A stretch of DNA of 64,000 nucleotides from Candidatus Thalassolituus haligoni (GTDB lineage: Bacteria; Pseudomonadota; Gammaproteobacteria; Pseudomonadales; Oceanobacteraceae): positions 3,849,501 to 3,913,500 of the forward strand of contig NZ_CP139482.1 of assembly GCF_041222825.1 (NCBI RefSeq), written 5' to 3'. Position 1 is the stretch's first letter. Each line of letters begins with the position of its first letter. This document shows positions 37,911 through 45,136 of this stretch, piece by piece. The notes beneath the pieces were generated by a model that was not told the DNA's origin, ran no database searches, and worked only from the letters and a program-made list of their open reading frames with translations. The position numbers and the translations under genes are program-made.

Positions 37911-39173
37911 ACGCAGGCGCGCCTGCAGCGGAATATCATCCTCCCCCTTGTTATCCACCACCAGTAATTCCAGCTGCCGATAACGATATTCCCACTGTCC
38001 CGACGCCAGTGGGGTTTTGCTGATATTCGGTACCGGGCCGGTCTGGAAATTAATCCGCCCGGCTATCGACTGATAATCGGTGCTCGCCAACGCCGCACGA
38101 ATGCTTTCCAGTCGCCCCGGCCCATTGGAATGTTTCAGGGCATTCAGAGCCACCTCAAACAAAGCATGTTTAAAGCCCAGCGGCATCGTCCAGTTACGCC
38201 CGGTGCTTTTGGTATAGGCCTGCGCCAGCTCAAAAGCGGATTGCCCGGTCAGGCCGGAATAAAACGGAAAACCAGGACTCCACCAGACTTCCACACTGAG
38301 CCCGTTGGCATCACGCTTGAAAGGTAACAGCGACGACGGAAATTCGGATGCCTTGGCAACCGTGGTGATGTGCGGTTTGAAGTTCTGCTTTAATGCTTCC
38401 GTCCAGAAGCGCTGAAAAAATGGCGGCGGTAACACGCCCGAGACAATGTCGACCTCCTGCTCCCGGAACTGCCGGACAATCCCTTCAAAATCGACGGAAT
38501 CGGCCTGAAAGCGACCGGGGTCAACGATCTCAAACCCGGCTTGGCGCAGCGCTGGCGGAAAGCCCATGCTCTCATCAGCCCATACCCGGCCATCGGCATC
38601 ATCCGGCCACAACACACCAATCCGCCGGTTGGTCTCGATCTGTTGCCAAAGCGAGATATAGGACTCAATCACATCCTCCAGCCCCCAGAAAAAATGATAC
38701 GTCCACTGGAAGCCTTGCTTCGGATCGCCACCCCGACCAAAAAAATAACTTTGCCAGGGGGCATCATTGGTCACACAGGGAACCCCCATGCGTTCACACA
38801 TATCGGCCACCGGATTGGTGGTTTTCGGTGTCGAAGCTGCCAGTACAATATCCACCCGATCCCTGACAATCAGATCACGGGCTGCCTGTGCGGCAACATC
38901 GACACTCGACTGGCTGTCACGGTAAAGAATCTCGACCGGAAAACGCTCGGAGCCAACCGGAATCCCCGCCGCCGTTTGCTGCCGCACCTGCTCCATCACA
39001 AAAGCATCCGGTTCAGCAAATATTGCCAGCGGGCCAGTTTTCGGACTGATATAACCTATTTTGAAAGTTGGGCTATTGGCCGTCGCAAACGACGGTAATA
39101 GCAATCCAGCCAGCGCGGCAGAACCACCAGCGGCAATGAAGCGGCGGCGGGATAACGGGTCTTTTTTTATCAT
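37899..39173 (-). CDS. Tat-exported HAAT-family binding protein, orphan paralogue
   Basis: Periplasmic ligand-binding protein, 424 residues. The N-terminus MIKKDPLSRRRFIAAGGSAA is a twin-arginine signal. It is strongly similar end to end to the importer-linked protein at 7920-9197 (shared F-K-I-G-Y-x-S-P-x-T-G-P-L-A and T-N-D-A-P-W-Q-x-Y-F-F-G-R). No permease or ATPase gene is adjacent, so it may feed the importer at 3.7-7 kb with a different ligand. The start at 39173 follows AGGAT; the longer reading frame was excluded. Confidence 0.88.
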   Translation of the reverse strand: MIKKDPLSRRRFIAAGGSAALAGLLLPSFATANSPTFKIGYISPKTGPLAIFAEPDAFVMEQVRQQTAAGIPVGSERFPVEILYRDSQSSVDVAAQAARDLIVRDRVDIVLAASTPKTTNPVADMCERMGVPCVTNDAPWQSYFFGRGGDPKQGFQWTYHFFWGLEDVIESYISLWQQIETNRRIGVLWPDDADGRVWADESMGFPPALRQAGFEIVDPGRFQADSVDFEGIVRQFREQEVDIVSGVLPPPFFQRFWTEALKQNFKPHITTVAKASEFPSSLLPFKRDANGLSVEVWWSPGFPFYSGLTGQSAFELAQAYTKSTGRNWTMPLGFKHALFEVALNALKHSNGPGRLESIRAALASTDYQSIAGRINFQTGPVPNISKTPLASGQWEYRYRQLELLVVDNKGEDDIPLQARLRSMR

Positions 39174-39650
39174 TATTATAATCCTGATCCTGTGGTCTGG
39201 CGCATGCTGATCACTGCCGATCAGCTCCGATGCACCTTGTTCCCTGTATACCGAACCGGAACCGATTCGAACACCGCAATCCATGACAGCAGCAACCGGA
39301 TCGGCTGGTAACCCCGATGACCGCTATACTCCTGCATCCAGGAATATAACTTCTCGTTTATGCAACCGGAGCTGTCAGAGCAAGTGTTTATCCCATTCGT
39401 GGTGCCAAACCCAACACCGGCCATGATTATCAGTTGGCTCTGCTCTCGACACCAAGCGTGTCGGTTATGCTGGAAACCGGAACTCAATACCACCCTTACG
39501 AAGATATTTATCCGTAAATCATCCAGCTCTGCCGTGAATTCAACACGATGACGAAAGGACTCTGTTTACAGGTCGTCACACATCGCCAGATACAACGAGC
39601 AGAACGGGCGAATGCCGGGCTATGCCCGACACCCTCCCCCGGAACTGTGA
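39174..39650. other. Intergenic region upstream of the orphan binding protein
   Basis: About 480 bp without a convincing gene on either strand. The only site noted is the weak sigma-54 candidate at 39379-39394. A short GC-rich hairpin (GCCGGGC/GCCCGAC-like) lies near 39613 after the ferredoxin gene. Confidence 0.5.
39379..39394 (-). promoter_or_regulatory. Weak sigma-54 promoter candidate for the orphan binding protein
   Basis: Minus-strand GGGATAAACACTTGCT keeps GG and TTGCT with correct 10-nt spacing, but the rest of the -24 element is poor. It is 206 bp from the start codon. Confidence 0.35.
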
Positions 39651-39998
39651 TCAATACTCAATCAACAGCTCTTCATCACGGGCAATCAGCTGACAAGCCA
39701 GCCGCCAGACGGTTGGCAGATCGTCAACCCGCATGGTATCAACATCGTCTTTGCTGATTTTCCCCAGCTCCGTCAATGCGGATACTTCTTTATCGGTCAG
39801 CGGGCCAGCCATACGAGGCTTGCTGCCCAGTGGCGTGACCTTGATCAGGCAAGTGCCACAGTTGCCGTCTTCGCAGTTGAAGTCGATGGGGATCTTGTTT
39901 TCCCTGGCAATTTTCAACACGGATTCCGTGTGACTGCCTGCCGTAGCGTATACGGTCTTGTCTTTATACGATGGGTTGCTGAAGGTCAGAATAGCCAT
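39651..39998 (-). CDS. Plant-type [2Fe-2S] ferredoxin
   Basis: Small electron carrier, 115 residues. The cluster motif is C-E-D-G-N-C-G-T-C with the fourth cysteine in L-A-C-Q. It is longer than DmpQ/XylT ferredoxins and differs in the segment between cysteines, which includes L-T-D-K-E-V-S-A-L-T-E-L-G. It lies 56 bp after a second ferredoxin gene with the same cysteine spacing. It may reactivate an iron-dependent ring-cleavage enzyme or supply an oxygenase; partner unknown. Confidence 0.9.
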   Translation of the reverse strand: MAILTFSNPSYKDKTVYATAGSHTESVLKIARENKIPIDFNCEDGNCGTCLIKVTPLGSKPRMAGPLTDKEVSALTELGKISKDDVDTMRVDDLPTVWRLACQLIARDEELLIEY

Positions 39999-40054
39999 AT
40001 CAGGCTCCTTGATAATTATCTGTGAGTAAAACGAAAAGCGTCTGTGCTGTGGTA

Positions 40055-40339
40055 TCAGGCCGGGCTGACAATAACGTCACCCAGAACCTGAGCCTGACAG
40101 GCCAGTCGATGGTGTTTACCCGCAGCGTTGTCGCGCAGGATCTTGTCTTCAATAACGGACGGTGTGGACAAGTTATCCCAGCCTTCCTCGACCTTCATAA
40201 GGCAGGTACCGCAGTCGCCTTCGCGACAGCCATACACAATACCTGAGCCGACTTTGTCTGAGATTTCGATCACGCGTACACCAATGGGTACGGTTACGGT
40301 GATATCAATGTCCTTGAATGTAATTTGAGCTTTAGCCAC
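40055..40339 (-). CDS. Plant-type [2Fe-2S] ferredoxin
   Basis: Small electron carrier, 94 residues. The cluster motif is C-R-E-G-D-C-G-T-C and the distal cysteine is in L-A-C-Q. It precedes the other ferredoxin, probably in one operon. A candidate sigma-54 promoter lies about 220 bp upstream, which would place both under the phenol-responsive activator. Its partner enzyme is not in the window, or it is the phenol hydroxylase system itself. Confidence 0.9.
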   Translation of the reverse strand: MAKAQITFKDIDITVTVPIGVRVIEISDKVGSGIVYGCREGDCGTCLMKVEEGWDNLSTPSVIEDKILRDNAAGKHHRLACQAQVLGDVIVSPA

Positions 40340-40557
40340 GGTTGGTTTCCTTGAATGGAAGGAGTAATCATCGGTCTGACGCCACTGGACGAAACACCGA
40401 TCCTCTTTTTCTGCGCGGGGAACCCAGCCTTATTGCCTCGGATGTTTTGTTACGCATAGCCAGCAGCCAGGCGCCAACAAACGGATCCGGGCAGCGATTG
40501 CATCCAGAGGCAAAATGCATCGCCATTATCGTTATCAGGGCTGTTCAAAAATCAGAC

Positions 40558-40573
40558 TGCAATTGCCAGACCA
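40558..40573 (-). promoter_or_regulatory. Sigma-54 promoter candidate for the ferredoxin pair
   Basis: Minus-strand TGGTCTGGCAATTGCA has TGG, the G at position 7 and a perfect TTGCA with correct spacing; C4, A5 and C6 of the consensus are lost. The palindrome ATCAATTGAT 19 bp upstream equals the core of XylR/DmpR sites but is closer than normal enhancers. Confidence 0.5.
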
Positions 40574-40724
40574 TGGCAAAGGATCTTTCTAATCAATTGA
40601 TATAAAAAGATTTTTTAAAGGAAGGAGTGATAACTGTCGGTAATGCGACAATAATAATGTCGTCTTTGTCAGTTCCTGAGCCGAAACTGATTGCTACCGA
40701 TTTTTTGTCGGAAACCAGACATAA

Positions 40725-40774
40725 GGGGGCATCTATTTAATCCTGGTGACACGGCAGAGGACAGCGCCTCTGCC
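40725..40774. repeat. Small palindromic element, copy 2 (partial)
   Basis: Starts GGGGGCATCTATTTAATCCT, matching the left end of the 28423 element at 18 of 20 positions. It continues into a GGCAGAGG/CCTCTGCC stem that resembles the GGCTCTG/CAGAGCC stem of copy 1. No right-end inverse is visible. Confidence 0.55.
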
Positions 40775-40784
40775 CTACTGTGGT

Positions 40785-41261
40785 TTAACGGAATCGTTCA
40801 TCTGAACGCTTGGCGCTGATGTCTGCATCACTGGCCTGCAACCAGCCAGAGCGACTGTCTTTGACTGCATCAAATTTGGCGATGTACGGTTTGATATCCA
40901 GCAAGGGGGTACCATCCAGTATATCCACCCCCTCAACAGACAGTCGGTTACCCTCAATTCCGGTTAACTTCACAATCGACATACCCATATGATTGGGCCG
41001 TAGTGGCGAGCGGGTAGCAAAGACCCCTCTTGCTTGCTTGTCCATAAAAGGCGTGACCAGCAGTTCGGTGCGGCTGGCCTGATGAAAACTGTAAAAAAGA
41101 TAGATATGGCTAAAGCCTTCAAGGTCGCGTAATCCGTCCTGGTATTGTTTGTCGATGATGACGTACCCGGCAATGTCAGCGGCCCCTTTTGGTTGGATAG
41201 GCATGCCGTCAATGGATGTGTGGGGGGAATGTATTACGCCAATCGGGTTTATTACGTGCAT
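40785..41261 (-). CDS. trmO: tRNA (N6-threonylcarbamoyladenosine37-N6)-methyltransferase
   Basis: SAM-dependent tRNA modification enzyme of the TsaA/YaeB/TrmO family, 158 residues, on the short side since E. coli TrmO has about 235. It has the family core I-G-V-I-H-S-P, F-S-H-I-Y-L-F-Y-S-F-H and F-A-T-R-S-P-x-R-P-N-H-M-G. The ATG at 41261 follows a strong AGGAGG, so the upstream frame extension is rejected. Single gene, unrelated to the catabolic neighbours. Confidence 0.88.
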   Translation of the reverse strand: MHVINPIGVIHSPHTSIDGMPIQPKGAADIAGYVIIDKQYQDGLRDLEGFSHIYLFYSFHQASRTELLVTPFMDKQARGVFATRSPLRPNHMGMSIVKLTGIEGNRLSVEGVDILDGTPLLDIKPYIAKFDAVKDSRSGWLQASDADISAKRSDERFR

Positions 41262-41529
41262 GTGTAGCGACCTCCTGTTGATTGATGCCAAGTACTTGCC
41301 ATCAGGAACCATCAATTGAATCCCGCACAACGCTCGGCTCCCTGCTTCGCTCTCCGTCCTGCATCCATGCCGTCGTGCGCGGGTGCTGCGGGACGTCAGG
41401 ACAAGACGGCAAACACCACAAAATAGTGAGTCCTTTTACGTTCGGCAACACAACATAAGGCATTGTGACGTGATTCCCAATGGCCGCGCAAGGTGCAGAA
41501 TTCGTCCTGACCGGTCAACCAGACCGCCA

Positions 41530-42672
41530 TTACGGCAGCAGTTGCAGCGCAGCCTTGAGGCGTTTCTGCTCCGTCGTGGTGAAGTGTTCTGTGCGATAAC
41601 GTGCCAGTGCCTGTTCACCCTGTTGCCCTGACAGTTGCCCAGACAGTTGCCCAGACAAAGTCGCGTAGTCTTGCAATCGTTGTTGCCAGAGCTGCCGTTG
41701 CTGATCCAGTACTGCCAGCCGTTGTGCGGCTTGCTCGCCAAACTGGGCACTGCGCCATTGCTGCAACGTATCACTGTCGGCACCTTGCCGGGCCAGTTGC
41801 TGTTCACCCTGTTGCAAGGTAATCAGGCGGCGACTCTGGCTTCTGGCTTGTTGCAGTTCTGGTGCCAGCTGCTGTTCGAGGGCTTGTAACTGTTGCTCCA
41901 GCACCATGGTTGAGTTGCTATCGTCCTCCGTGTTGGTGTGGGCGTTGGCGTTGGTGTTGGTGTTGGCGGCCTGGCGTAACGCCTGCTGCGCCAGAAAACG
42001 CTGATCGAGAATGTCGTCCTGAGCGAAAAAGGCCTGGCTGACCGCTGCCGTGAACCATTGCAGACGTAGCCGTTCGGTCCAGTCGAGACGCTGTTGCAGT
42101 GCCTCCAGATCGCCACTGGTCAGACTGCGGCCGGTGCGATCATCGTAGCTGGCCAGCTGATTGCGATAACCGAGATAAGCATCCAGCAGCGCCAACGCCT
42201 CGGTGCGACCAGGATTCGGCAGTTGATTCATGCGCTCAGTGATTAATTCCAGCACCTGTTCAAGGCTTAATTCACCTTGCACCGATAACCAGCTGTCGAG
42301 CCAATAACGTAATTGCCGGTCAATAATCAGCTGATTGGCACCGTTGACGTGCAAGCGACCGTCCGGTGCCGCACCACGAAAGGTGGCCAGCCCCAAAGCA
42401 ACCGCGTCGGGCAATATTTCGCGACGAGTGCTGGTCTGCAGCGGTGCCGCCGATGATGAAGGCACAGCCATACCGGAAACGGAGTCAGCGGCGGCAACTG
42501 CCGCCGCTGACTGAACCCGTACTGTCTCCGGCGACCAGGCACCCGACCCCGCTAACCACCACACACCGACCAGCAGCAGCGCAGCAAATATTCCCCATGC
42601 TGCGACTATTGGGTGGCGCAGTCGGTATAGAAAGGGCCGTTGTGACGGAGAGTTAGAACCTGGTTCAGCCAT
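41530..42672 (-). CDS. lifO: Lipase-specific foldase (lipase modulator)
   Basis: Membrane-anchored periplasmic chaperone that folds the co-encoded lipase, 380 residues. One N-terminal transmembrane segment is near residues 22-43 (AAWGIFAALLLVGVWWLAG). Next comes an alanine/serine-rich linker, then the helical lipase-binding region with L-R-Y-W-L-D-S-W-L-S and R-x-Q-W-F-T-A-A-V-S-Q-A-F-F. A short N-T-N-A-type repeat lies near residue 245. It starts 3 bp after the lipase stop, the usual lipA-lifO order. Confidence 0.9.
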   Translation of the reverse strand: MAEPGSNSPSQRPFLYRLRHPIVAAWGIFAALLLVGVWWLAGSGAWSPETVRVQSAAAVAAADSVSGMAVPSSSAAPLQTSTRREILPDAVALGLATFRGAAPDGRLHVNGANQLIIDRQLRYWLDSWLSVQGELSLEQVLELITERMNQLPNPGRTEALALLDAYLGYRNQLASYDDRTGRSLTSGDLEALQQRLDWTERLRLQWFTAAVSQAFFAQDDILDQRFLAQQALRQAANTNTNANAHTNTEDDSNSTMVLEQQLQALEQQLAPELQQARSQSRRLITLQQGEQQLARQGADSDTLQQWRSAQFGEQAAQRLAVLDQQRQLWQQRLQDYATLSGQLSGQLSGQQGEQALARYRTEHFTTTEQKRLKAALQLLP

Positions 42673-42675
42673 GGT

Positions 42676-43641
42676 TTACAGTCCAGCTTGCTGCAGACGA
42701 TGCGCATGGGTACGGAATACCGTCAACGGATCCGTTTCGGTCAGGTGATGAATCCCCAGGGTCTGGTTGATTTCGTCGAGATGGTTCATGGCAAAATCAT
42801 CCCGTATCACCATCCCCAGGTGCGCCGCACAGGCACCGACCAGACCATCGTTGGCAACACCGGCATCAAAAAACAGCGCTGCCGTGGTAGTCACCACTTC
42901 CAACGGATCAAGAATATTGGTCAACGGCGCAGCACCGGCCCAGGAGTAATAACGCACACCGTTAAACTCGTAGTCCCCCTCACCGCATTCGGTCAGTGGA
43001 ATACCGCCTGGATGCTGCAGGTTAAAGGCCACCGAGTCTGCGGTGGTCATCGAAGCCAGCGAAGCAATCACATCCTGCTCGTAACCGCCACCGGACAACA
43101 CATCAATCGCGACAGCCAGTGCCGTTCCCAATGACGCTGCAACTCCAGACAGGGCGCTGCCACCCTCAACCCAATCATTCATACCATCGGCAACCGGAGT
43201 GCCCTTGTTGACCCCGGAGATCGACGTCACCGATGCCACCAGGTCGGGCCGTACCGATGCCACATAGCGGGTGGTCGGGCCACCATGGCTGTGACCGATC
43301 AGGTTCACCTTATCGGCGCCGGTCAACGCCAGTATCTGTTCAACCTCGGCAATCAATTGCTCTCCCCGCACCTCGGGGGAGTTGGAGTTGGCCACTGACG
43401 TCAGATACACCTGAGCGCCATCCGCCTGCAGGGTTTCAGGAACCTTGTACCAGTAATCCACCCCCAGCAGGGAATCAAAGCCGAACAGGCCATGAGCCAG
43501 CACAATCGGGTAACGGGTCGCGGTATAACCACCGGATGACTGATCTGACATCGCCCATCCCATGGCGGGCGATAACAGCAACAGACACATCAGGGTACGC
43601 GTGAACGAGCCGGTTTTGCGTTGTAAACAGGACATCAACAT
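42676..43641 (-). CDS. lipA: Secreted triacylglycerol lipase (family I.1/I.2)
   Basis: Extracellular lipase, 321 residues. A signal peptide ends near W-A-M-S. The oxyanion segment is L-A-H-G-L-F-G-F-D, the nucleophile is in G-H-S-H-G-G, the catalytic Asp in A-N-D-G-L-V-G and the His in N-H-L-D-E-I-N. Two later cysteines may form the conserved disulphide. It needs the adjacent foldase. The start at 43641 follows GAGG; an ATG at 43635 is also possible. Confidence 0.93.
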   Translation of the reverse strand: MLMSCLQRKTGSFTRTLMCLLLLSPAMGWAMSDQSSGGYTATRYPIVLAHGLFGFDSLLGVDYWYKVPETLQADGAQVYLTSVANSNSPEVRGEQLIAEVEQILALTGADKVNLIGHSHGGPTTRYVASVRPDLVASVTSISGVNKGTPVADGMNDWVEGGSALSGVAASLGTALAVAIDVLSGGGYEQDVIASLASMTTADSVAFNLQHPGGIPLTECGEGDYEFNGVRYYSWAGAAPLTNILDPLEVVTTTAALFFDAGVANDGLVGACAAHLGMVIRDDFAMNHLDEINQTLGIHHLTETDPLTVFRTHAHRLQQAGL

Positions 43642-43680
43642 CTGGTATTCCTCGGATTATTATTGTTGAGGATTAGGGAA

Positions 43681-43935
43681 CGTTCTCAATGATTAAACCG
43701 AGCCTGCTGAGAGCCAGTTGGCTTCAGAACAAGGCATGAGGAGCGTGGTTTAGCGAGCTAAACAAGTGACGAATAACGCCGTACTGGAAGTTACTGGCCT
43801 CAGCCCGAAGGGTCAGGGTCAATATCCCGCCATGCGGTGTTATTGGACTTGAAAAGGACTCGCCATTCTCGGCGTCCAACGCCTTGCCTGGCGGAATCTT
43901 TCCTCCTGACAGGCTGTGGCAAATCATTGAGAACG
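43681..43935. mobile_element. MITE-like element with 14-bp terminal inverted repeats
   Basis: Left end CGTTCTCAATGATT and right end AATCATTGAGAACG are exact inverse copies bounding 255 bp that encode no convincing protein. No clear target duplication was seen. It separates the lipase gene from the integron. Confidence 0.6.
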
Positions 43936-44128
43936 CCTTAAGTACGTTATCTCACTGGTGCATGTACCCGGAGTCTGCCGGGCCAGCACCGATCGGAAGT
44001 GTACGTATTCAGTGTCCTGTCGATAGGTCACAAAGTGACAAAAAGGCATTACCATAGTGCCTTAAAGGCAACAGTCTCGATTAGTCCTGACCAAACAGAA
44101 CAGCAGTAAAGCAGCAGAACCCGCCGAA

Positions 44129-44230
44129 TTATTCGATCACCAGATCCCGTCCAGCCAACACAAGCGCCAGGCGAGCTGCGCGGGTGCGCATAAAGCGGCG
44201 AATGTCATTGAGAAAGGGGCTGGAAGTCAT
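44129..44230 (-). pseudogene. intI: Truncated integron integrase (intI) start
   Basis: An ATG at 44230 behind AAGGAGTGATCA encodes 33 codons beginning MTSSPFLNDIRRFMRTR. This is like the start of IntI proteins (S-P-F-L-x-x-I-R-x-x-M-R), then unrelated sequence and a stop. A full integrase has about 320 residues, and the catalytic R...H-x-x-R...Y part is absent. The orientation, divergent from the cassettes and 310 bp from attI, is right for intI. The match covers only about 17 residues, but location and promoter features support it. Confidence 0.72.
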
Positions 44231-44250
44231 TGATCACTCCTTGATCTGAT

Positions 44251-44292
44251 CTGTATGCATATCCAGTATAATTGAAAGTTTGCCCAAATCAA
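44251..44292 (-). promoter_or_regulatory. intI promoter with LexA-like box
   Basis: Minus-strand -35 TTGATT (44287-44292) and -10 TATACT (44265-44270) are 16 bp apart. CTGTATGCATATCCAG at 44251-44266 matches the CTGT-N8-ACAG LexA consensus with one mismatch and overlaps the -10, as in SOS-controlled integron integrases. Confidence 0.65.
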
Positions 44293-44383
44293 TGCGCGCT
44301 TTTTCAGAAGCCTTGCGCGCTTTCCCGGACGTTGTTATCGTTAAGGCATTGATACACGGAAAGTTGTTGCGCAGGTTTACAGA

Positions 44384-44416
44384 TTAATGCGCAAGGCACA
44401 AAGGAGTTAATGCGCA
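44384..44416 (+). repeat. TTAATGCGCA direct repeats in the attI region
   Basis: Two exact copies (44384-44393 and 44407-44416), 23 bp apart. Related AATGCGC/CATGCGC words occur at 44291 and 44520. Direct repeats near attI often bind the integrase, so these are candidate accessory sites. Confidence 0.5.
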
Positions 44417-44422
44417 TGCTCG

Positions 44423-44451
44423 TTTTCACAGAATGGACTGATCTGGATAAT
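44423..44451 (+). promoter_or_regulatory. Candidate cassette promoter Pc
   Basis: -35 TTTTCA (44423-44428) and -10 GATAAT (44446-44451) with 17-bp spacing, reading toward the cassettes and 87 bp before the attI crossover. Confidence 0.5.
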
Positions 44452-44537
44452 GGATTTTACTTCCTATTATTCAAGTAGTTACGGTGATTTCCCAGGAACC
44501 GACTTGCCCAGAAACCGCGCATGCGCACTAATAAACT

Positions 44538-44544
44538 GTTAGAA
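44538..44544 (+). other. attI crossover point
   Basis: GTTAGAA with the crossover between 44538 and 44539. The cassette start TTAGAA is the exact complement of the R'' box TTCTAAC of the first attC, which fixes this as the attI/cassette-1 junction. Confidence 0.75.
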
Positions 44545-44554
44545 GTATTGAGAT

Positions 44555-45019
44555 ATGAGTGAAATTGAATTTTTGTGTTTTAATCAAGTGAATCCAGAAG
44601 ACTTCATGGCAGTCGTCAATGAGGATTCTCTGAGAACACATTTAATCGATCATCCATATTTTGATGCAGCCAGCCTTCAAGAGTGGATGGGAGATAAAAT
44701 TAAAGTGGATGCGATAGAGGGTTGTCGTATTCGGGCAGTTTATATAGGTGGGGTTTTAGCTGGTTGGTGTGGAATTCAGCCAGATGATAATGGTTTTGAA
44801 TTAGCTGTTGTTATCTCACAAAAATTCTGGGGTTTTGGCATTCCAATTTTTAAAGTGCTCATGTGTTGGGCTAATGAGTTAGGGCATAAAGAAATACTAT
44901 TTCATTTACTCGAAAGTAGGCCTGAGTACAAGGCACTAAATAAAATGGCCACTAAAGTTCATAAAACAGAACAATTAGGTCGGTATTTTACAACTTACCA
45001 TATTCCAGTAGGTAAATAA
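44555..45019 (+). CDS. Cassette 1: GNAT-like acetyltransferase
   Basis: Predicted acetyltransferase-fold protein, 154 residues. The strand W-C-G-I-Q-P-D-D-N-G-F-E-L-A-V-V and following F-W-G-F-G-I-P-I-F segment fit the acetyl-CoA-binding beta4-alpha3 part of GNAT proteins. It lacks a textbook Q/R-x-x-G-x-G/A loop, so activity is uncertain. It is the first cassette, directly downstream of the candidate Pc promoter, hence probably the best expressed. Confidence 0.65.
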   Translation: MSEIEFLCFNQVNPEDFMAVVNEDSLRTHLIDHPYFDAASLQEWMGDKIKVDAIEGCRIRAVYIGGVLAGWCGIQPDDNGFELAVVISQKFWGFGIPIFKVLMCWANELGHKEILFHLLESRPEYKALNKMATKVHKTEQLGRYFTTYHIPVGK

Positions 45020-45032
45020 TGAGCGAAAAAAC

Positions 45033-45113
45033 TTCTAACAAGGCGCTGTTGTCGCCCTACGGGCTGGGACTCGCTACACTACGTTTCGCTCACCCCAAAG
45101 CACGGCGTTAGGT
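45033..45113 (+). other. attC site 1
   Basis: R'' TTCTAAC at 45033-45039 and R' GTTAGGT at 45107-45113; crossover 45107/45108. The centre is a long imperfect inverted repeat with TACGGGCTGGG and CACCCCAAAGCAC. Confidence 0.85.
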
Positions 45114-45136
45114 GCCAATGTGTATAGTGCAGTTTT

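Larger units (their letters stand above)
40340..40784. other. Intergenic region upstream of the ferredoxin pair
   Basis: About 445 bp without a credible gene. It holds a sigma-54 candidate (40558-40573), a perfect palindrome ATCAATTGAT (40592-40601) and the second copy of the small palindromic element (40725-40774). Confidence 0.55.
43642..44538. other. Gene-free stretch between the lipase and the first cassette
   Basis: About 900 bp. It holds, from left to right: a 255-bp inverted-repeat element (43681-43935), a truncated integrase start with its promoter and LexA-like box (44129-44292), two TTAATGCGCA repeats, a candidate Pc promoter and the attI crossover. Confidence 0.6.

Noticed and set aside
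40452..40478. Other GG...GC pairs near the ferredoxins as sigma-54 promoters
   Set aside because: The spacing between the doublets is 9 or 11 nt instead of 10.
40592..40601. ATCAATTGAT palindrome as a DmpR enhancer site
   Set aside because: It equals the core of TTGATCAATTGATCAA, but the outer bases differ. It is only about 20 bp from the -24 element, too close for a looping activator.
43724..43927. 67-codon minus-strand ORF
   Set aside because: It lies wholly inside the inverted-repeat element and has no family pattern or SD.
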